Assembly (NCBI GenBank): GCA_012515455.1
Contig: JAAYYJ010000039.1
Span: forward strand, 1 to 12,433
Reading direction: 5' to 3'
Source: Oligosphaeraceae bacterium
GTDB taxonomy: Bacteria > Verrucomicrobiota > Lentisphaeria > Oligosphaerales > Oligosphaeraceae
Length of the DNA: 12,433 nucleotides
Numbering within the stretch: position 1 is the stretch's first letter; every line of letters begins with the position of its first letter. A program made the translations under genes and the position numbers. The notes under the pieces are model-generated. The model was not told where the DNA came from. It searched no databases and saw only the letters and a list, made by a program, of their open reading frames with translations. Of this stretch, positions 5,339 to 12,384 are shown piece by piece.

Positions 5339-8296
5339 TCAGGGTTTGATTTCGAGCAGTGAAACGCGGTCCAGCCAGACCGTCCCAGAGGCATTGCGCC
5401 GGGTGAAGGAGATATACGGTTGGGCGCGCGAGCCGACATTGTCGGACGTGGTGAAAGTCATCTCCTGACGGGTCCAGGGGATGGTCCCATGCATGGGTGA
5501 GCCGATGGGATAGCGGACCTGTCCGTTGCCATCATCAAAGCGGAAATAGAAGCCGCTGGGCTCGTCACCGCTCTTCTGCACCTGGTCCAGTTTGACATAG
5601 TAGCTCAAGGTGTAAGTGGTCTTTGACTTCAGACCGCTGAAATAATGCGAGGCGCCGGAGGAGCTGTCATCCAGACGCAGCGAGGAACCGCCGGAACGGA
5701 ACACCTCGGTATCGCGGTTGATGCTCTTGTTGCCGGCCCAAGGGCCAATAAAGCGCCGGCCGCTCACCGGGCCGGCGAATTCGCCGTCGCGGATCAGGTC
5801 CCGGCCGGCAAACGGCTCGAACTGCAAGCCGCCGAAGCCCTCGACCAGGTTGTTCGGCAGCAGGCACCAGTTGTAGTAGGGCACCTTGATGCTGCCGTCC
5901 GGAACCTTAGCAGTGCGCAGGCGGGTGAAATTCGCCAGTATGCGCTTGCCTTGGACAGGCGCCATGCTGCTGCGGGGGATGCGGATTTCCGCCCGCCAGG
6001 ATTGCTGGGGCACAACCGCGGTCTTGACCTCCATGCCGCTGTTCCAGGCATAATCGTGCCGCCCCGGTGAGACATGCAGATCGGCCACCACGCCATTGTG
6101 ATTGATCATGCACTGATAGTATTCCTGCCGCTTGGCCTGGGTGTCCAGGAAGAGTTCCACCGAGTTGTCCTGCCACAGGTTCGGGTCGTCGGGCTGGCGG
6201 TCAGCAGCAGCCAGCAAGGTATCGGTGTACGGCTCATCGCACTCGTAGGCGAAATAGAAATTTTCCGCGTCGCGCAGCATTCTGATGCGGGTGGAGACTT
6301 CGATGCGGTCGCCATGGCGGGGAATCAGGTGGATTACCTGAGCGCTCTGCCAAGCCGGCTCATTGAGCTCGCCGTCGATGCTGATTTTACCCCCGGCGGG
6401 TACTTCCGGCAGATGGACCTGCCAGGCATCGCGGTCGTTGCGTTTCTTCTCATAAAGCTCACGCCCCTGCAGCACCGTGCCCCAGAGATTCTCCTTGATG
6501 AAGGCCAGCCGGCGAGCCGCATCTGGATTGTTGGCCACGGCTTTTTCGGCCTGGCTGAAGAGCTGGTTGATGCTTTCCACTTCCTGGCTGGAGTAGATTT
6601 TGTTCCAGATTTCGTATTCTGAGGGCAGGACGGTCTTCGGCCCCTCGCTAGTATCCACGGTATTGCTGACGATATCGCGCAACCAGTGTTTTTCCAGGCG
6701 GTCATAGAAATCGGCCATCATGGGCGCGGCTTCCGCGAACATCAGGCGGTGATGTTCGGCCAGCAGGGCTTCGACATCGGTGGTGGTATCCCACATCATC
6801 TTCCCGAACACATACTGATTCAGGTATCCGAAAAGCCAGACGTCGTTTTCCGATTCGAAGAAGGCTCCAAAGATATACGGGGCCTGACGCTGGAAGAAGC
6901 TGGCGACTGCGCGCGGGGTGGGATTGGGCACCCAGGGCAGCCGGGCGGAGCATTTGGTGGGATAGGTCCACAAGTAGGTCTTGGCCTGCAGCTTAGCATT
7001 CCAGTCCTTCAGCAGCTGGTCGCTCTCGGCCTGGCGGGCCTGCAGCTCCGCCCAGGGGCCGGTGGTGGCCAGCATCACAATGCAGTTGTCGGGGATGTCC
7101 ACATCCGGGATCAGGCGATAAGACTCATAAGCCATCATGGTCAGATAACCGGGGATGTTGTTTTCCTTGATCTTGCGGGCGATGTCGGTCTTGAAGCGCC
7201 AGATGAAGTTACTGATGCTCTGCTCCCCCTGAGAATAATGCTTCTGGCAGTCGGCACAAGCACAACGGTACATGCTGTCGTTGGGCATCAGATTAAAAAA
7301 CGGCAGGGAAAAACGCGACCAGGACCAGTATGACTTGCCGTTGGGCATGATGATGTTGCGGTCACTGGCCGGCTTCCCCTGCAGGAAGGCCGCCGCATCC
7401 AGGTAGATTACTTCCTTCAGGTCCGGATTGCTGAAACAGAGCTGACCGGACTCATCGCTGGGGCGGGTCACATAGGAGCCGTCATGGCGGCTGCCGTCAG
7501 TCTTGAGGGCGAAGAAATCCGGCCGGGTTTTGGCGAAGCGCTGCACCAGACCCAGACCTGAGAAGCCATGGCAGTTGGGAATGGTCAGCGTGCTCAGGCG
7601 CATCCGCAGATGGCTGAGACGGCGCATCTCCCGGGGCTCGAGGCCGGGATAGCACCAGCTCTGTCCCTGGTCGATATCCTTGAGCTGGATATCGTAGGTG
7701 GTGCGCACCTGGTTGTCAGGACGATCACAGAGGTCAATGGAAGGCAGACTGAGGTCGCGGTGCCGCGGGATGATGGTGCCGATCTCGCCGGGGAAATAAT
7801 AACGCACCCCCACAAAGCGCTCCAGGAATTCGAACACGCCGTAGAGCGAGCCGCGCTGGACATTGCCGCCCTCGCTGGCGGGATTCGCCTTGGGGTCGTC
7901 ATTGCCGACAATCAGGATGGACGAACCCACACTTCGGATGTAAAAACCATCGCGGTCCAGTTTCTCCAAATCGAGCTTCTGCTGCGCGGCCAGCTCCCGA
8001 TCGCCGACCAGCAGCGCGGTGGCTTTCCCGCTGGGCGCAGGCAAAACGGTGATTTCACTACCCGCGAGCACACTCAGAGTCTCCGCCAGTTCCTGAGCCG
8101 CATGCCTGGCCACGCGGCTGTTCTTTGGACTCGAGACCACCTCGCAGACCAGCTTGCCGTCGGTGAGCAGCGGGGTGGTCAACTCCTGCCCCAAATTACA
8201 GTACCGGGGGCTGACCGGGCGGGGGTTGAAACGCTCCCCCGCGGCAAAACAGAAACAGCCCAGCAAACTAACCGCACAAATCAATCGCATGTTCAT
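5339..8296 (-). CDS. Secreted multidomain glycan-active protein (DUF4838 with CBM9-like and C-terminal CBM-like domains)
   Basis: 985 residues. Probable signal sequence (1-20, cleavage near AAG/E; an LLGC at 11-14 could alternatively be a weak lipobox). Residues ~41-185 resemble the non-catalytic N-terminal domain of GH67/GH20 enzymes (LLVGDRE, DGFYIRSVG, LYGVFEFLERFVGVRYYFPGE). Residues ~220-500 match DUF4838, including CACADC (345-350), a possible metal-binding or disulfide cluster. Residues ~625-830 look like a CBM9-type beta-sandwich (ISIDGELNEPAWQSA, DNSVELFLDT, WRAEIRIP). Residues ~832-985 look like a CBM4/9-type carbohydrate-binding module (DGEF near its start, WLDRVSLLE at the end). 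The start ATG has AGGA 6 nt upstream. The expected role is binding or degradation of complex glycans outside the cytoplasm; substrate and catalysis are unproven for DUF4838. It sits between rnc and ispE in the same direction, an odd place for a carbohydrate-degradation gene. Confidence 0.88.
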   Translation of the reverse strand: MNMRLICAVSLLGCFCFAAGERFNPRPVSPRYCNLGQELTTPLLTDGKLVCEVVSSPKNSRVARHAAQELAETLSVLAGSEITVLPAPSGKATALLVGDRELAAQQKLDLEKLDRDGFYIRSVGSSILIVGNDDPKANPASEGGNVQRGSLYGVFEFLERFVGVRYYFPGEIGTIIPRHRDLSLPSIDLCDRPDNQVRTTYDIQLKDIDQGQSWCYPGLEPREMRRLSHLRMRLSTLTIPNCHGFSGLGLVQRFAKTRPDFFALKTDGSRHDGSYVTRPSDESGQLCFSNPDLKEVIYLDAAAFLQGKPASDRNIIMPNGKSYWSWSRFSLPFFNLMPNDSMYRCACADCQKHYSQGEQSISNFIWRFKTDIARKIKENNIPGYLTMMAYESYRLIPDVDIPDNCIVMLATTGPWAELQARQAESDQLLKDWNAKLQAKTYLWTYPTKCSARLPWVPNPTPRAVASFFQRQAPYIFGAFFESENDVWLFGYLNQYVFGKMMWDTTTDVEALLAEHHRLMFAEAAPMMADFYDRLEKHWLRDIVSNTVDTSEGPKTVLPSEYEIWNKIYSSQEVESINQLFSQAEKAVANNPDAARRLAFIKENLWGTVLQGRELYEKKRNDRDAWQVHLPEVPAGGKISIDGELNEPAWQSAQVIHLIPRHGDRIEVSTRIRMLRDAENFYFAYECDEPYTDTLLAAADRQPDDPNLWQDNSVELFLDTQAKRQEYYQCMINHNGVVADLHVSPGRHDYAWNSGMEVKTAVVPQQSWRAEIRIPRSSMAPVQGKRILANFTRLRTAKVPDGSIKVPYYNWCLLPNNLVEGFGGLQFEPFAGRDLIRDGEFAGPVSGRRFIGPWAGNKSINRDTEVFRSGGSSLRLDDSSSGASHYFSGLKSKTTYTLSYYVKLDQVQKSGDEPSGFYFRFDDGNGQVRYPIGSPMHGTIPWTRQEMTFTTSDNVGSRAQPYISFTRRNASGTVWLDRVSLLEIKP

Positions 8297-8399
8297 TGTT
8301 ATTCCTGTGGTTGGAAATGACTTAACCCGATACTTTGATCTGACTTATCTAAAGCAAACAACACAACCCTGTTTCTTGCCCCGATCCTGCCGGCACAAC
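8297..8399. other. Short gap between rnc and the DUF4838 gene
   Basis: About 100 nt, more AT-rich than its surroundings. It holds no strong promoter in the minus direction: TTGTGT/TCAGAT and TTGCTT/TATCGG are both poor in sequence or spacing. There is no U-tailed terminator after rnc. A CCCGGG/CCCGGG inverted repeat at 8403-8435, inside the rnc 3' end, is the only structure and is probably coding composition. Co-transcription from rnc, or an activator-dependent promoter, are both open. Confidence 0.35.
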
Positions 8400-9209
8400 C
8401 TACCCGGGTTGCCCGTGAAGCACATCAGGCCCGGGGGATGACTGAACCTCCTCAGCACCGGCCGGCAGAACCTCTGCCGCCGGCATCCGCTCCGCAAGCA
8501 GTATTTTCAAGGCTCCCGCCGCGGCCTGCTGTTCAGCCTGACGCATATTCCGGCCGCTGCCGCGGCCGAGTTCCTTTTTCTGCACCAGCACCTTCATTTC
8601 ATAAGTGGGGCTGTGCACCGGACCGGTGGTCTGAATGCGCACATACTCGGGTTTGCCCATGCCGGCAGCCTGACAGTACTCCTGCAATGCTCCTTTGGCA
8701 TTCTCATGAGCGCCCAGTAACTGGCGGCAGTCCTCGACCGGCGGCAGCAGTTTCAGGCAGACCGCCTGGGCAGCCGGCAGTCCGCCATCCAGGAACACCG
8801 CGCCCAGGAAGGCCTCGAAAGCATCCCCCAGAATGGACGGCCGCTCACGACCGCCGGAGTGGTTCTCGCCGTTGCCCAGCAGCAACGCCTGCTCCAGCCC
8901 CAGAATTAGAGCGAATCTGGCGGTGGAGCCCTCCTTGGCCAGCAAAGCCCGGGTACGGGTCAGAATACCCTCCTGTGCCTCGGGCATCTCCTTGAAGATG
9001 TAGTCGGTAAGGACCATCTGCAGCACCGCGTCACCGAGGAATTCCAGGCGCTGATTGAAGGGCGGCGGCGGAGTCTGTTCGGCGGAATATGAGGAATGGG
9101 TCAAGGACTGGCGCAGCAGGGCCAGGTCCTCGAAACAATATTCGGCCCGGGCCATGATCTGGCGGTAGATTTCCTGCAGTTCCAAATCGTTCGGATTGCA
9201 ATTCTTCAT
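8400..9209 (-). CDS. rnc: Ribonuclease III
   Basis: Double-strand-specific endoribonuclease that processes rRNA precursors and structured mRNAs in the cytoplasm. 269 residues. The N-terminal RIIID domain carries the signature QRLEFLGDAVL (53-63), with metal ligands E56 and D60, and ILGDAFEAFLGAVFLDGG with D129 and E132, so all four catalytic acids are present. The C-terminal dsRNA-binding domain runs from about 168 to 240 (NAKGALQEYCQ, YEMKVLVQKKELGRGSGR, AEQQAAAGAL). About 28 residues follow as a Pro/Ala/Gly-rich tail, longer than in E. coli. The ATG at 9209 has no obvious Shine-Dalgarno sequence. The gene is divergent from efp across 90 bp. Confidence 0.96.
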   Translation of the reverse strand: MKNCNPNDLELQEIYRQIMARAEYCFEDLALLRQSLTHSSYSAEQTPPPPFNQRLEFLGDAVLQMVLTDYIFKEMPEAQEGILTRTRALLAKEGSTARFALILGLEQALLLGNGENHSGGRERPSILGDAFEAFLGAVFLDGGLPAAQAVCLKLLPPVEDCRQLLGAHENAKGALQEYCQAAGMGKPEYVRIQTTGPVHSPTYEMKVLVQKKELGRGSGRNMRQAEQQAAAGALKILLAERMPAAEVLPAGAEEVQSSPGPDVLHGQPG

Positions 9210-9223
9210 TATTAACGTATGTT
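9196..9223 (+). promoter_or_regulatory. Candidate efp-operon promoter
   Basis: TTGCAA (9196-9201), 16-bp spacer, TATGTT (9218-9223), overlapping the 5' end of the divergent rnc gene. Initiation near 9230 would give a leader of about 70 nt to the efp ATG. The -10 box lies inside a TTAAC/GTTAA inverted repeat. Both boxes are partial matches to consensus. Confidence 0.35.
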
Positions 9224-9240
9224 AAGGAGTTTTACTTAAC
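9212..9240. repeat. Overlapping GTTAA inverted repeats between rnc and efp
   Basis: Three copies of one half-site in 29 bp. TTAAC (9212-9216) and GTTAA (9221-9225) form a 5-bp palindrome with a 4-nt centre. GTTAAG (9221-9226) pairs again with CTTAAC (9235-9240) across 8 nt. The position between two divergent genes is that of an operator, but no cognate regulator is in the window. Confidence 0.45.
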
Positions 9241-9299
9241 GGTTTCCCGTCAAGACTAGTGACGTTTGGCCGGAACAATTATTTCTCGGAGGCAAAAAA

Positions 9300-9869
9300 A
9301 TGTTCGAAGCATCGGATTTACGCAAGGGTTTGAAAATTGAATTGGACGGTGATCCATACATTGTCACAGAATTCGATTTTTGCAAGCCGGGAAAGGGCCA
9401 GGCCCTGTATCGCTGCAAATTAAAAAACATGATTTCGGGCGGCACGCTGGACAAGACCTTCCGCTCGGTCGACAAGATTGAACGCGCCAGCCTGGAAGAG
9501 AAGACGCTGCAGTTCTCCTATCTGGAAGGCAACGGCATGTACATTTTCTTCGATCCCGAGACCAATGACGAAATCCGCATTGAAGAAAAAACTCTGGGCG
9601 ATGCGAAATATTTTCTGGATGACGGCATGGACTGCACGGTGCTGTTCTTCCGTGAGAAGCCGATTGAAATCACCCTGCCCTTCTTTGTCGAGAAACGCAT
9701 CGCCGAAACCGAGCCCGGCGCCCGGGGCGACACCGCCACCAACGTCACCAAGCCGGCCAAAATCGACAACGGGTACGAAATTTCAGTACCGCTGTTCGTG
9801 AATCAAGGCGACATCGTGCGCATTGACACCCGTACCGGTGAATACGCCGACCGGGTCAGCAAGGCCTGA
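9300..9869 (+). CDS. efp: Elongation factor P
   Basis: Three-domain translation factor that binds between the ribosomal P and E sites and relieves stalling at consecutive prolines. 189 residues, the standard length. The KOW-like N-terminal domain holds the tip loop KPGKGQALYRCKLKN, with K32 at the position modified in E. coli-type EF-P (PGKGQ). The C-terminal OB domain has the family signature VPLFVNQGDIVRIDTRTGEYADRV at about 163-186. Which modification (beta-lysyl, rhamnosyl or other) applies cannot be told from the loop alone, and no epmA/epmB/earP gene is here. A strong GGAGG lies 7-8 nt before the ATG. The stop overlaps the start of the MATE gene by one base (TGATG). Confidence 0.97.
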   Translation: MFEASDLRKGLKIELDGDPYIVTEFDFCKPGKGQALYRCKLKNMISGGTLDKTFRSVDKIERASLEEKTLQFSYLEGNGMYIFFDPETNDEIRIEEKTLGDAKYFLDDGMDCTVLFFREKPIEITLPFFVEKRIAETEPGARGDTATNVTKPAKIDNGYEISVPLFVNQGDIVRIDTRTGEYADRVSKA

Positions 9870-11284
9870 TGCAAAAGCGGTCGGGCTATCTCACCGGATC
9901 CATCGGTTCGACGATGCTCAAGACCGCCGTTGCCATGGTCCCGGGCACCCTGGCAATGGTTGGCTACAATCTCGCTGACGCTTATTATGTCGGCAAATTA
10001 GGTACCGCCCCGCAGGCGGCAATGGCCTATTCGCTGCCGGTGATCATGCTGCTGGGTTGCGTGTTCCACGGCATCGCCACCGGCATTTCCGCGCCCGCAG
10101 CCATGCTCCTGGGGAGCGATGCGCGGGAAAAAGCAGCCCGTCTGGTCAGCGCCGGGCTGTTGCTGCTGGCCCTGTGCTCAATCATCCTCGGGCTGCTGGG
10201 CATAAACTGCATCGGCTGGACGTTCCGGCAGTTCGGCGCCCGGGGAGAGGCGCTGGAGCTGGTGAGCGGCTACATGTCCATCTGGTATCTCGGCTGTGTC
10301 ACCGGCTCGCTGTCAATGGCTGGCAACAACATTCTGATTGCCACCGGTGATTCACGCTGGGCCGGCGGAATGATGATTTTCGGCATGACCCTGAATGTGA
10401 TCCTGGACCCGCTGCTGATCTTCGGCTATGCCGGGCTGCCGGCGCTGGGAATCCGGGGTGCGGCCATCGCCACTGTCCTGGCCCAACTGGTGGCCGCTCT
10501 GATGGTCCTGATCCTTTTGAAAAAACGCTACCGGTTGCTGATTTTCCGGAACTGGGACTTGGTTTGGCTGCCAAAGTTGTGGCGGACGGTAATCCGCTAT
10601 GCGATACCGGCCAGCATCGGTATGTTGCTTATGCCCCTGGGCACTGCGGTAATCACCCGTATTACTGCCCATTTCGGCGACGCGGCGGTCGCGGGTTGCG
10701 GCATCGCGGCCCGGATCGAATCCTTCGCCTTTATCTTCCCGATGGCACTGGGGATGTCACTGATGCCGATGGTAGGACAGAACTTCGGAGCGCAATTCTA
10801 CAGCCGCATCCGGCAATGCCGGCGCTTTGCCATGCACTTCGCATTCCTCTATCTGGGCGCAATGGCAGTCATTTACTTCTTTGCCGCGCCTTTTATGGCC
10901 GGACTGTTCAGTACCGACCCCCTGGTACAACGGACTGCGGTGCTCTTCCTGCGCATCGTCCCCTGGGGCTTCGGGATGATCGAAATACACCGCTACTCGG
11001 GATTCTTTTTTACCGGTTGCGCCTTCCCCGCAGCTGCCGCCTGGCTGAATGCCCTGCGCATTCTGGGCCTGATGCTGCCGCTGTCATTCTTGGCGCTGCT
11101 GCTGAATTCCGTGGCTTGGCTGTTTATCGCCAGGTTGGTCGGCGATGTGCTTGCCGGCAGCATCGGCTGCTGGGGCGCAGCCCGCCTGACCAGCCGATTC
11201 CCGCCAGACGGGCAGGCCGTCCCGGAAGCATTCACGGAAACACCCGTACTGTCCTTCTGGCTTCCACGTATGCGCAAGACCTGA
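9869..11284 (+). CDS. MATE-family efflux transporter
   Basis: 471 residues, strongly hydrophobic with about 12 predicted transmembrane helices in two bundles, as expected for multidrug and toxic compound extrusion proteins (Na+- or H+-coupled antiporters in the inner membrane). Family-typical stretches: GYNLADAYYVGKLGT (about 32-46, first helix/loop), HGIATGISAPAAMLLG (about 67-82), GNNILIATGDSRWAGGMMIFGMTLNVILDPLLIFG (about 152-186), where the NxxLDPLLI segment is diagnostic, and FIFPMALGMSLMPMVGQNFGA in the second half. The C-terminal ~25 residues are a polar tail. The start codon overlaps the efp stop, with AAGG just upstream, so translation is probably coupled. The substrate is unknown; the following chain-length-factor-like gene raises the possibility of a lipid- or polyene-like cargo (inference). 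Confidence 0.93.
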   Translation: MQKRSGYLTGSIGSTMLKTAVAMVPGTLAMVGYNLADAYYVGKLGTAPQAAMAYSLPVIMLLGCVFHGIATGISAPAAMLLGSDAREKAARLVSAGLLLLALCSIILGLLGINCIGWTFRQFGARGEALELVSGYMSIWYLGCVTGSLSMAGNNILIATGDSRWAGGMMIFGMTLNVILDPLLIFGYAGLPALGIRGAAIATVLAQLVAALMVLILLKKRYRLLIFRNWDLVWLPKLWRTVIRYAIPASIGMLLMPLGTAVITRITAHFGDAAVAGCGIAARIESFAFIFPMALGMSLMPMVGQNFGAQFYSRIRQCRRFAMHFAFLYLGAMAVIYFFAAPFMAGLFSTDPLVQRTAVLFLRIVPWGFGMIEIHRYSGFFFTGCAFPAAAAWLNALRILGLMLPLSFLALLLNSVAWLFIARLVGDVLAGSIGCWGAARLTSRFPPDGQAVPEAFTETPVLSFWLPRMRKT

Positions 11285-11300
11285 AATGGAGCACAGCAGA

Positions 11301-12041
11301 ATGTCATCCCCTGCAATGTATGTCACCGGACTGGCCTGGATTCTCGGCGCCGGCACGGGCAGCGGCCAGCAGCCGCCCTCCGAATTGCTGGATTTTTCCG
11401 CTGCAACCGAAGGTGCTTTGGAGAATTTTTCCTGCAAGCCTTACCTGCAGAGCAGCAAAGGTTACCTGGATGCCGGTGCTCATTATCTGCTGGCAGCTTG
11501 CAGCCTGTTGCGCTCCGAGGGCGAAAAACAGGGGCGACCTCTGCCAGCCGGAGCCCGAACCGGGATGGCCTGCCTGACCCATTACGGCGCCCCCCGCTCG
11601 GGATTCACCTTCTTCCAGCAAATGACCGAAAAAGGGCCACGGTTCGCCAGCCCGCTGGTCTTCCCGCAAGCGTACAGCAACACCGCCCCCAATCTGGCCG
11701 CCATCGAATTTTCCTGGAGCGGCCCGCATTGTGTCTATGCTGGCCCGCAGGACTGCCGCTTGCCCTGGCAATTCGCGGCGGACCGCCTGGCGGACGGCAG
11801 TGCCGACTGCATGGTGCTGACCGCCTATGAAGCGGCCAGCACCGAACTGCTGCCGCCGGGCTACCCGGTCCGCAACGGCGCGATTGCGCTGCGACTGGAA
11901 AAAACTGCCTCGCCCGGGTCCCTGGCGGTATCTCCCGGGCTGCTTGCCGGGGCCGCACCGGAAGCGCTGCCAGTCCCGCACGGCAGCGTCCAGGCGGAGC
12001 TGCTGTTCCTAAGCCGTATGTTTACTGCTGCTTCAGAATAA
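11301..12041 (+). CDS. Beta-ketoacyl synthase N-terminal-domain protein, chain-length-factor-like
   Basis: 246 residues, covering only the N-terminal half of a ketoacyl synthase (Ketoacyl-synt_2, PF13723, by recognition). Similarity to KAS enzymes: YVTGLAWILGAG at the start, then EKGPRFASPLVFPQAYSNTAPNLAAIEFSWSGPH and FAADRLADGSADCMVLTAYE (about residues 110-177). The KAS nucleophile motif (TAC) aligns to GPQ, with Q150 near the Cys position, and the C-terminal half carrying the catalytic histidines is absent. It should therefore be a non-catalytic partner of the chain-length-factor type seen in aryl polyene synthases (ApeC). The ATG at 11301 is preferred because GGAG lies 9 nt upstream; ATG 11286, one base after the MATE stop, would add five residues. 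No partner ketosynthase or ACP gene follows in the window. Confidence 0.75.
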   Translation: MSSPAMYVTGLAWILGAGTGSGQQPPSELLDFSAATEGALENFSCKPYLQSSKGYLDAGAHYLLAACSLLRSEGEKQGRPLPAGARTGMACLTHYGAPRSGFTFFQQMTEKGPRFASPLVFPQAYSNTAPNLAAIEFSWSGPHCVYAGPQDCRLPWQFAADRLADGSADCMVLTAYEAASTELLPPGYPVRNGAIALRLEKTASPGSLAVSPGLLAGAAPEALPVPHGSVQAELLFLSRMFTAASE

Positions 12042-12247
12042 TCGTGAATGTGCGAAATCTGATGCTGAACACTTTCAGACTGCCATAAGTAGTCCAAGCT
12101 TGAAATTGCCCCCTAACCGCTCTGGCCGCCGGCAACGCCGCCTCCCTTGCAATAGCACTGCCGGGTGCTTGACCAACTCAACTAATCTGGCAAAGCTCTT
12201 TTCCAGCCCCAATCTTCGCACCTTAACCATTTTGAGTGAATGATGGC

Positions 12248-12343
12248 ACTGCTGCCATGGTCCGCCTCCGGCTCCCCCTCGCGCGCGTCCTAATACTGCT
12301 GCCGTGGTCCGCCTCCGGCTCCCCCTCGCGCGCGCGTCCAAAT
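12248..12343. repeat. 47/49-bp tandem direct repeat
   Basis: Two head-to-tail copies, 12248-12294 (47 bp) and 12295-12343 (49 bp). They differ by one substitution near the start (CCATGG against CCGTGG), one extra CG in the alternating run at the end (GCGCGCG against GCGCGCGCG) and one base in the terminal TAAT/AAAT. The unit is very GC-rich in the middle (GCCTCCGGCTCCCCCTC). Confidence 0.92.
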
Positions 12344-12344
12344 A

Positions 12345-12384
12345 GGGACGGAGGTCCCCCCAATCGGTGGGGTGGGACCCACCG
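12345..12384. repeat. Two adjacent GC-rich hairpins beside the tandem repeat
   Basis: GGGAC/GTCCC (12345-12349 with 12354-12358, loop GGAG) and CGGTGGG/CCCACCG (12365-12371 with 12378-12384, loop GTGGGA). Neither has a U-run. Together with the tandem repeat they look like a dispersed intergenic palindromic element. Confidence 0.6.

Noticed and set aside
8403..8435. CCCGGG...CCCGGG inverted repeat at the end of rnc as a terminator
   Set aside because: The stem is only 6 bp with a 21-nt loop, lies inside coding sequence and has no U-run.
10564..11577. 337-codon plus-strand frame spanning the MATE and chain-length-factor genes
   Set aside because: It overlaps two well-supported genes in another frame and its product is Arg/Pro/Cys-rich noise.
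12042..12100. Terminator after the efp-MATE-CLF unit
   Set aside because: Only a 5-bp TCTGA/TCAGA stem with a long loop and no U-run is present.
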